NCBI GenBank assembly: GCA_937901165.1
Contig: CALCGS010000112.1
Span: 1-6,911 of the forward strand
DNA length: 6,911 nucleotides
Direction: 5' to 3'
Source of the DNA: an uncultured Alphaproteobacteria bacterium
GTDB taxonomy: Bacteria; Pseudomonadota; Alphaproteobacteria; Rs-D84
The notes under the pieces were generated by a model. That model ran no database searches and was not told the origin of the DNA. It saw only the letters and a program-made list of their open reading frames with translations. Both the position numbers and the translations under genes were made by a program. Position 1 is the stretch's first letter. Each line of letters opens with the position of its first letter. Positions 1 to 5,496 of this stretch are shown here, piece by piece.

Positions 1-762
1 AATTTTTTCATTAGTTGCTCTTTCTACAGAAGGAAAAATTATTATTTTTTCATTAGACAAATTTTCCAAATTTTTTTCGCGATTGGATTTGTGGGCTTGG
101 GCAATTTTTTCAATTGTTTCAGATGTGTTTGCCAATGCGTCTTGACGGGCGGTGTTCAAATTTGTTCTGATGTCTGCCAAGAAAGTGTCGCAACCAATGG
201 ATTCTATACTGCATTCAGATAGTTTTTGTTCAAATATAGATTCATCGGAACATTTTGCATAACCAGTTCCACAATGTTTGTCGTTTACGATACATGCCGA
301 AATTTCAGCCGTACAAGAACTTTGATTTTTTGTTTTGGTGGCTTTTTTTTGCAATGATGACATTTGTGCGTTTATTCCAGCGGCAGTACAAGATTTTTCT
401 ATTAATTCATCGTATGTATCAGTTATATCTTCGTCAGTACAATCAGGTAATAATTCCAAACATTTTTCAGAACCCCAAACATATCGTTCCGCAGGGTCGG
501 ATGGGGCATTTTTTAATTCTTTGTCAGAAATAGTATTTTTAGAAGATTTTCCAACGGATATTGATTTCATACCGCCCTTGGGTGGGGTGCCGGCATTTGA
601 TGTGCCACAATATTGACAACGTGCCGCAGGATTACTGGTTATATTTATAGCACATACAGAATCCAAGCAACGTGTCAGATTTGCCTTGGAACATTGGTTT
701 GCGGTTGCCAAAACAGGCGTTAATAAAAATGTTCCTATCAAAAATATGTGTGTTTTTGTCAT
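1..762 (-). CDS. Secreted cysteine-rich protein with CX6C motifs, 3' end beyond window (partial)
   Basis: An uninterrupted frame of 254 codons begins at ATG 762-760 and is still open at position 1. Residues 1-21 form a Sec signal peptide (K3, hydrophobic core IFLIGTFLL, likely cleavage after ATA before NQC). The mature part has 14 cysteines: 24, 32, 37, 49, 52, 101, 108, 125, 150, 157, 164, 171, 184 and 191. Many are exactly seven residues apart, which suggests a disulfide-bonded helical protein in the periplasm or outside the cell. C49/C52 is a CxxC. Residues about 195-250 are polar, without cysteine, and look helical. The start is chosen because it gives a signal peptide and has AGGGA (minus strand, 774-770) seven bases upstream plus a good promoter. 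No known family is recognised and the total length is unknown. It is divergent from the membrane-anchored gene at 893. Confidence 0.85.
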   Translation of the reverse strand, partial: MTKTHIFLIGTFLLTPVLATANQCSKANLTRCLDSVCAINITSNPAARCQYCGTSNAGTPPKGGMKSISVGKSSKNTISDKELKNAPSDPAERYVWGSEKCLELLPDCTDEDITDTYDELIEKSCTAAGINAQMSSLQKKATKTKNQSSCTAEISACIVNDKHCGTGYAKCSDESIFEQKLSECSIESIGCDTFLADIRTNLNTARQDALANTSETIEKIAQAHKSNREKNLENLSNEKIIIFPSVERATNEKI

Positions 763-782
763 TCTCGTATCCCTGTGATTGC

Positions 783-812
783 ATTATATCATAAATATAA
801 AAATTGTGTAAA
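783..812 (-). promoter_or_regulatory. Sigma70-type promoter of the leftward Cys-rich gene, extended -10
   Basis: On the minus strand, TTTACA (812-807) is followed after 18 bases by TATAAT (788-783). TG one base upstream of the hexamer makes an extended -10, TGATATAAT. Transcription would start near 776, leaving a leader of about 14 bases that contains the AGGGA ribosome binding site. Positions are read directly; activity is inferred. Confidence 0.65.
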
Positions 813-819
813 GAAAAAT

Positions 820-841
820 TTGACAAAATTACTTGACAAAA
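820..841 (+). repeat. Two direct repeats TTGACAAAA, 13 bases apart
   Basis: TTGACAAAA occurs at 820-828 and again at 833-841. The second copy supplies the -35 hexamer of the rightward promoter. The first lies just upstream and could be a regulator half-site or chance in AT-rich DNA. Confidence 0.45.
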
Positions 842-861
842 ACAAATTATTTGTCTATAAT
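833..861 (+). promoter_or_regulatory. Perfect consensus sigma70 promoter for the gene at 893
   Basis: TTGACA (833-838), a spacer of exactly 17 bases (839-855) and TATAAT (856-861) match the sigma70 consensus at every position. The predicted start is near 868, giving a leader of about 25 bases that ends in a strong AAGGAG (881-886) six bases before the ATG. Such a promoter should be very strong unless repressed, and the spacer contains a palindrome that could be an operator. Confidence 0.85.
842..854. repeat. Palindrome ACAAAT-T-ATTTGT inside the promoter spacer (candidate operator)
   Basis: Perfect 6-base inverted arms (842-847 and 849-854) surround one central base, between the -35 and -10 hexamers. 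A dimeric repressor bound here would exclude RNA polymerase. Palindromes this short also arise by chance in AT-rich DNA, so the operator role is inferred. Confidence 0.4.
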
Positions 862-892
862 AAAGGTAAGTTAAATTAAAAAGGAGTAAAAA

Positions 893-1471
893 ATGGATGT
901 AAAAACAACTATAAAAAAATATTGGCAACCTGTTGCTATGGGTGCTATGAGTGTTGCGTTGGTTATTATACTTGCACAGAATTGTTCTGGAAATAAACAA
1001 AATCGTGAAACGGGTAAAAAAACAATAGAAAAATTGGATAGTATCGCAGGTAATATGAATGATAATTTTGACGAAATAAGGAATAACCAAAAAATTATAA
1101 ATGACAATATTGTTGCCGTTGGTAATGATGTTGATTCTGGATTGGTAGTTTTAGATGGAATTGAAAAAAATCTTGATACTGTTAAATCTTATGTGAAAGA
1201 TAGTATTTGGCCTTGTGTTGATTGCAATCAAAAATCACAAGTTCAAGAACCTGAAAAGAAACAAAAAAATCCGGTTAAACCAATAAAACCGGTAAAACCA
1301 GTACCAGAAAGAAAGCCAATTAAAGATACGGTGGTTGTTATTGTAAAAAATGAACAACCACAACCAGATACTGTGGCACAACCTAAAGAGGATAAAGGTG
1401 GTGAATGCAAAGTTTCTATAAAAAAAGTTTCTTGGTCTGAATATTGTAGAATGGCTCGGGCTGGAAGATAA
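893..1471 (+). CDS. Inner-membrane-anchored periplasmic coiled-coil protein with TonB-like Lys-Pro linker
   Basis: A 192-residue protein of no family I recognise. A basic N-terminus (K4, K8, K9) precedes one transmembrane segment at about 13-29, predicting N-in topology with the rest in the periplasm. Residues about 45-101 show hydrophobic residues in regular 3-4 spacing (45, 48, 55, 59, 62, 69, 73, 76, 80, 87, 90, 94, 97, 101), a clear coiled coil. WPCVDC (106-111) holds a CxxC. Residues 119-164 are rich in Lys, Pro and Gln with KP repeats, like the extended periplasmic linker of TonB. The C-terminus carries C172 and C185 but not the folded TonB domain. The start is fixed by AAGGAG at 881-886. 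The gene is monocistronic, between its own consensus promoter and a terminator. An envelope tether is a guess from architecture only. Confidence 0.88.
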   Translation: MDVKTTIKKYWQPVAMGAMSVALVIILAQNCSGNKQNRETGKKTIEKLDSIAGNMNDNFDEIRNNQKIINDNIVAVGNDVDSGLVVLDGIEKNLDTVKSYVKDSIWPCVDCNQKSQVQEPEKKQKNPVKPIKPVKPVPERKPIKDTVVVIVKNEQPQPDTVAQPKEDKGGECKVSIKKVSWSEYCRMARAGR

Positions 1472-1493
1472 TATTTTGGTTGTTGTTCTTGTT

Positions 1494-1528
1494 AAAAGTC
1501 TGCAAAATTTATTGCAGACTTTTTTTTT
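1494..1528 (+). terminator. Strong intrinsic terminator after the coiled-coil gene
   Basis: Arms AAAAGTCTGCA (1494-1504) and TGCAGACTTTT (1513-1523) pair perfectly, one more A-T pair can close the loop, and a run of nine T (1520-1528) follows. It lies 22 bases after the stop codon and separates this unit from the large gene at 1592. Confidence 0.92.
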
Positions 1529-1542
1529 CTTGTCTTTTTTGC

Positions 1543-1572
1543 TGGACACTTAAATTGGTTGTGTGATATTAT
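1543..1572 (+). promoter_or_regulatory. Probable promoter of the large autotransporter-like gene, extended -10
   Basis: TGGACA (1543-1548) and TATTAT (1567-1572) each differ from consensus at one base and are 18 bases apart. TG at 1564-1565 makes an extended -10. Transcription would start near 1579, leaving only about 13 bases before the ATG at 1592. The only purine-rich sequence there, AGAGAG at 1585-1590, sits one base from the ATG, so ribosome binding looks weak or non-canonical. Confidence 0.55.
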
Positions 1573-1591
1573 TTTATAAAAGCCAGAGAGA

Positions 1592-4500
1592 ATGCGTTAT
1601 TTTTATAGGTGTTTTTTATTAGTTTTAAGTGTTTTTGTGCCAAATGTTGTTTTGGCGGTTGGTTCTGATTTTAATATGGCTTCACAGTTGTTGACGGCGG
1701 CAAGAAATGGAAATATTGGTCTGGTGCAGAATTTAATCAATAGTGGTGCCGATGTAAATTATATTGATTCAACGGGATTATCGGTGGTTTGTACCGCGGT
1801 TATGAATAATGATATTAGTGCTGTGCAAATATTACAACAATATGGTGCGGATGCTTCGGGGTGTGATAAACAAATTAAAAAATATAAAAATAGAAATGTG
1901 CCTGAAAGTACGTCTGGATTTTGGACAGGGTTGTCGTCAACACAATCTATTGCTTTAAGTAGTGTTGGGGTTGCTGGGGTTGTTGGTGGATTGCTGTTGC
2001 TGACAGATGTGTTTGATTCTGATAATAATAATGGTGGTTCTTCTTCGGGAAATAGGGGGGATGATGACCCTGGGCAAAATCCTGGGACAGGTGGTGGAAC
2101 CGCCGGATTAAAAATTCCTTATGGACCTGCATTTTTAAATGCTACGGGTGGGATAAACCTGAATTCATATCAAGAAATTTATGCTGATAATTTGATGGGT
2201 TGGGATACAAGAAGTACGAATGGTATTAGGGTTGATGATTTTAATTATTTTAGACCAGTGCAATCGCCAACACATAATTTTAATACAGACGGAATAAATG
2301 TTTTTGTTGAAAATTATTTGTTGCTTATGCATGGGTATTCGTTATTTGCGTCTGGGTATATGGGACAAACAACGTTTAGAAAAGGTGTGGATGATGGATA
2401 CACTCCTATAAAATTGTTAAATTCAACAGGTGGTGGTAAACCTGTGTCGGTGGGGATTATTACCAATAATGGGGTGAATCCTGTCGGGTCTTTGGAACGT
2501 GCCGATGGAATTGCGTATGCTGATAGTGCAGCAGCAGATTCTAATACTTATACGGTTGATAAATTTGCTAATTTTGTTAGTCCTGTGAATAATGTTTTAG
2601 GACAAGAAAAAGAAAATTTTGATTTGTCGGGCAGTGGAACCGCAATGAATCCTTGGGCAAGTGCCACAGATACTGCGTTGGGAAAAATTATTGCGGGTTG
2701 GGAAGGTGACGAACGTGCGTTGGGTGATTTTTATGGGTTTGTACCAAATGGTGTTTTGGCGGTTTATCGTACAGGAAATGGAACAGAATGGCGTGATTCT
2801 TCCGACCATACTGTTAAGGCTTCTTTGACCAAAAGAACAGGAAATGATGACACAACTATGGTTCAGGTTGGCGATACCATTGAATTTGGGGATAAAGAAT
2901 ATGCAATTTCGTTGGCAAAAGATTCTATGGTTTCGAATCCTGAAATACAAATTAGCGAAACAAAATATAAAGTTGCAAAATCGGGTGATTTGTTATTGGG
3001 AACTGCGGATGATGGTGATTGTATTTCTTTGTATTTGGGGTTGGATGGTTTGTATTATTTTAATGTATCTGGCGGAACAACGGCAGATGCTGTCTATAAA
3101 TTAGAAGGACATAATTTTAAGAATTGGAAAGATTTGGTTGCTAATTCTGTGGATGTTAAAAATTTTGAAGCAATGTATATGGCACGTGATAATAATGTTA
3201 TTGCGAATTTGTCGTTAAATCCTGCTGCACGTGGGGTTTCTTATTTAAGTTTAAAAGATGTTGAACCCGCGTTTAAGGAATTAATTGCGGATGATGATAA
3301 TGTAAAAAATTATGTTGAGGCTTTTCAGCACTTTATAGATTTATACTATGATTTTAATGATAATGATTCTAGTAAGACCCAGGCAGGGTATGCAAATTCT
3401 TTATTTAATTCGTATAATTCGAATTCTTCTATTATTGTTATGCCGGCTGGGGAATTTGCGTATGGACAAGGTGATAATAAATCTTATTCTGTTTTGGATG
3501 CACAATTTGAAAATTATGCACCTGTATTATACGACAATAATTTAAATCATTTGTTTATGACTGTTGTTGCTGTACAACGGGGAATTAGTTCTATGGATGA
3601 ATCTAAAAACATGACCAGTGCAGAAACGATTTCTGAATATGATAATGGGACGGCTTATAATAAATTGGCGTTGTCAAAATGGAAAATTGATGATGATAAT
3701 GTTTTTTCTTCACGCAGATGTGGTATTGCTGGGGTTGGAACTGGGGGTGTTGATCCGTGGTGTTTCGCGGCTGCTGGTCCAACAACGGAAATGGCAACTG
3801 CGTCAGCAGCAGGGGCGGTCGCAGCGTTAAAGGGGGCTTTCCCGTATATGTCTAATTCACAGATATTTACTTTATTGGCTGTGACTGCTGATGGACCTTG
3901 GTTGTCTGTGGATGTTAATGGTAATAGTTGGAAAAAAGAAGATATGGTTGCTTATTTGCGCAGTATGTATTCTTTACCGGCTGAAGAATTTGAAGATACA
4001 TTGTCCGTGGATGAATATGTAAATGCGTTTAAAAAAGTTTTTGGTTATGGATTGATAAATGTTGAAAGGGCGATTACACCAGGAAAATCTGTTTATTTTT
4101 ATGATGGAAATAAAATTGTTTCAACGTCTGGAAATGCTTATTGGCGTGCAGCAAATGCAACTAAGTTGATGTTGGGGGGGGCTTTTTCTGGTAAGAATCA
4201 TTTGGTACATAATTCTGTTTTTGATTCTGTTGGTGATATAGATGGTGAAGTTGTTGTGCCGCGTGTTTGGAAGAATGATTTTAGTTTTGGCGTGCAGAAT
4301 GCAAATGGTTTTTGTGTGGATGATGTTTTGGCGGATTTGTATACCCGTAAAGAAAATAAAAATGTTGTGATGTTTAACGATATGGAATTAAAAATTTCAA
4401 CTTCGGATAAACAATATGATGATGGTATGGGGGGGATTGATGAATTGCGTATGAATTATGCTGGAAACGATATGTTCTTTTTTGCAGATTTTCAACATCA

Positions 4501-5299
4501 TTTGACGGATGGCGTGCCAAGATTTACAGGGGCGGCACATCCTGTGTTGTCGATGGTTTCTTATGCTGTTGATTCAGGGTTTGGGTACAATGTTGGAAAT
4601 TGGATTTTGGGCGGACGCAGTTTTTATGGGACAATTACAGATGAAATGTTGTTAGAAACAGACCCTATGATTTCTTCTAGGTTTGAACCAGAAAAGTTAG
4701 GTTTGGCGTATGGTGGGCAGTTTGACGTTGCTTGGAATTTGGATAATTTTGGATTTAGTACGGACGTTGGGCTTTTTAATGAACAAAATACACTGCTGGG
4801 AACATACGGAAGTGGGTTGCTTGATTTTGGTGGTGCTGATACTGTTTATGTCGATTCGGGGGTTTGGTATAATTTTGCAGACGATGTAAAGTTTAATTTG
4901 CGTGGAACGTTTGTGTATACTAATGTTGAAAATGCGAATGCTTATGGTTTTAAGATGTCTGATTTGTATTCAAATGCGTTTTCTTTTGGGTTGAATATTA
5001 AAAATTTTGATTTTGTGGTTGCTGCACCTTTGGCGGTGGTTAATGGTGGGTTGCAATATGCGTATGCAGATTATGTTGATGATAATTTGGGGTTGAATGT
5101 TATGAAGCATGTGTTAAAAGATGTTGATTTGTCCGCAGATACAAGAGAAGTACGTTTTAGTGGTGTTTATCGTCATAATTTTGGTGAATTTACAGATGGG
5201 GCTGCTGGTGTTATTTATCGTGTGAATCCAAATAATACAGATGAATTTGGAAATGAAACTATATTGATGATGAAATTGACACATCGTTTGGGAATATAA
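1592..5299 (+). CDS. Ankyrin-repeat, subtilase-fold (S8) autotransporter-like protein, predicted catalytically dead
   Basis: A 1235-residue exported protein. In order: signal peptide 1-22 (cleavage after VVLA); two ankyrin repeats about 30-92 (A36-A37-R-N-G, S51-G-A-D-V-N, Y84-G-A-D); hydrophobic helix about 120-137; Gly/Asp/Asn linker about 142-172; subtilase-like domain about 230-830; beta-rich barrel-like region about 925-1235. The S8 fold is recognised from KIIAG plus FVPNGVLAVY (365-392), NLSL (539-542), RRCG with WCFAA (708-727), the MATASAAGAVAALK helix (734-747) and VFGYGLINVERAI (816-828), which follow autotransporter subtilases such as NalP. Catalytic positions appear lost: Asp to Asn (292/293), His to Thr359, oxyanion Asn to Glu621, Ser to Glu733. 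Residues about 395-515 are a beta-rich insertion. The chain ends in LGI, not the usual aromatic residue. It has its own promoter; a convergent tRNA lies 11 bases downstream. The domain calls are by-eye alignment; the barrel is inferred from alternating residues. Confidence 0.85.
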   Translation: MRYFYRCFLLVLSVFVPNVVLAVGSDFNMASQLLTAARNGNIGLVQNLINSGADVNYIDSTGLSVVCTAVMNNDISAVQILQQYGADASGCDKQIKKYKNRNVPESTSGFWTGLSSTQSIALSSVGVAGVVGGLLLLTDVFDSDNNNGGSSSGNRGDDDPGQNPGTGGGTAGLKIPYGPAFLNATGGINLNSYQEIYADNLMGWDTRSTNGIRVDDFNYFRPVQSPTHNFNTDGINVFVENYLLLMHGYSLFASGYMGQTTFRKGVDDGYTPIKLLNSTGGGKPVSVGIITNNGVNPVGSLERADGIAYADSAAADSNTYTVDKFANFVSPVNNVLGQEKENFDLSGSGTAMNPWASATDTALGKIIAGWEGDERALGDFYGFVPNGVLAVYRTGNGTEWRDSSDHTVKASLTKRTGNDDTTMVQVGDTIEFGDKEYAISLAKDSMVSNPEIQISETKYKVAKSGDLLLGTADDGDCISLYLGLDGLYYFNVSGGTTADAVYKLEGHNFKNWKDLVANSVDVKNFEAMYMARDNNVIANLSLNPAARGVSYLSLKDVEPAFKELIADDDNVKNYVEAFQHFIDLYYDFNDNDSSKTQAGYANSLFNSYNSNSSIIVMPAGEFAYGQGDNKSYSVLDAQFENYAPVLYDNNLNHLFMTVVAVQRGISSMDESKNMTSAETISEYDNGTAYNKLALSKWKIDDDNVFSSRRCGIAGVGTGGVDPWCFAAAGPTTEMATASAAGAVAALKGAFPYMSNSQIFTLLAVTADGPWLSVDVNGNSWKKEDMVAYLRSMYSLPAEEFEDTLSVDEYVNAFKKVFGYGLINVERAITPGKSVYFYDGNKIVSTSGNAYWRAANATKLMLGGAFSGKNHLVHNSVFDSVGDIDGEVVVPRVWKNDFSFGVQNANGFCVDDVLADLYTRKENKNVVMFNDMELKISTSDKQYDDGMGGIDELRMNYAGNDMFFFADFQHHLTDGVPRFTGAAHPVLSMVSYAVDSGFGYNVGNWILGGRSFYGTITDEMLLETDPMISSRFEPEKLGLAYGGQFDVAWNLDNFGFSTDVGLFNEQNTLLGTYGSGLLDFGGADTVYVDSGVWYNFADDVKFNLRGTFVYTNVENANAYGFKMSDLYSNAFSFGLNIKNFDFVVAAPLAVVNGGLQYAYADYVDDNLGLNVMKHVLKDVDLSADTREVRFSGVYRHNFGEFTDGAAGVIYRVNPNNTDEFGNETILMMKLTHRLGI
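1676..1870 (+). other. Two ankyrin repeats after the signal peptide
   Basis: Encodes residues 29-93. The first unit has AARNGNIGLVQNLINSGADVN; the second has AVMNNDISAVQILQQYGADAS. Spacing of about 33 residues and the GAD turn fit the ankyrin consensus. C67 and C91 could be bonded if this part is periplasmic. Confidence 0.8.
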
Positions 5300-5310
5300 A
5301 ATATTATTTT

Positions 5311-5395
5311 TGGTGCGGCCAGGGGGACTTGAACCCCCAAGGTTTGCACCACAGCATCCTTAGTGCTGCGCGTATACCAATTCCGCCATGGCCGC
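5311..5395 (-). tRNA. tRNA-Leu, anticodon AAG, with encoded CCA
   Basis: Read on the minus strand from 5395. The acceptor GCGGCCA pairs fully with TGGCCGC (5321-5315); discriminator A (5314) and CCA (5313-5311) follow. The D-stem is GCG/CGC with the loop GGTA typical of leucine tRNAs. The anticodon arm is CAGCA-CTAAGGA-TGCTG, placing AAG at positions 34-36. The long variable arm has GGT/ACC closed by GCAA, and the T arm is GGGGG-TTCAAGT-CCCCC. At 85 bases it is a class II tRNA. A34 is uncommon in bacterial leucine tRNAs; GAG is expected. A possible promoter, TTGAAA (5437-5432) with TACAAT (5416-5411), has a 15-base spacer and is weak. Downstream is only an AT-only inverted repeat (5298-5310), not a clear terminator. 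It is convergent with the large gene. Confidence 0.95.
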
Positions 5396-5409
5396 TTTAT
5401 AATATTTAT

Positions 5410-5421
5410 TATTGTACAATA
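5410..5421. repeat. 12-base perfect palindrome TATTGTACAATA upstream of the tRNA
   Basis: The palindrome lies between the divergent tRNA-Leu and barrel genes, overlapping the possible -10 of the tRNA. It may be a regulator site or chance. Confidence 0.3.
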
Positions 5422-5446
5422 TTATGTTTTTTTTCAAGTGTTTTTA

Positions 5447-5466
5447 TGATATAATCGTGATATAAT
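5447..5466 (+). promoter_or_regulatory. Two tandem extended -10 elements for the omptin-like gene
   Basis: TGATATAAT occurs at 5447-5455 and 5458-5466, an 11-base period. Both are perfect extended -10 elements (TGnTATAAT). No good -35 is seen at 16-18 bases from either, as expected for extended -10 promoters. Starts would fall near 5462 and 5473. AAGG at 5485-5488 lies eight bases before the ATG at 5497, and AAGGA at 5490-5494 is closer. Confidence 0.65.
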
Positions 5467-5496
5467 AATTGAGAAATTAAAAAAAAGGTAAGGAAA

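Noticed and set aside
255..616. Two plus-strand open frames of about 92 codons
   Set aside because: They lie antisense to the uninterrupted signal-peptide gene at 762-1, which has a promoter, ribosome binding site and coherent protein.
632..1090. Minus-strand open frame of 152 codons overlapping the divergent promoter region
   Set aside because: It crosses the promoters and starts of two better genes on both strands, has no supporting signal, and reads as low-complexity shadow sequence.
1249..1405. TonB itself as the identity of the gene at 893
   Set aside because: The Lys-Pro linker is TonB-like, but there is no C-terminal TonB fold and the coiled coil plus cysteines do not fit; no ExbB/ExbD genes are seen.
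1235..1549. Minus-strand open frame of 104 codons across the coiled-coil gene and terminator
   Set aside because: Its Phe/Trp/Tyr-rich product is the mirror of the Lys-Pro linker, and it starts downstream of the terminator hairpin.
2597..2950. Minus-strand open frame of 117 codons inside the autotransporter-like gene
   Set aside because: Shadow of a clear coding frame with recognisable subtilase motifs; no ribosome binding site or domain of its own.
5298..5310. Inverted repeat AAAATA-T-TATTTT as a terminator
   Set aside because: It is made only of A-T pairs with a one-base loop, too weak to call.
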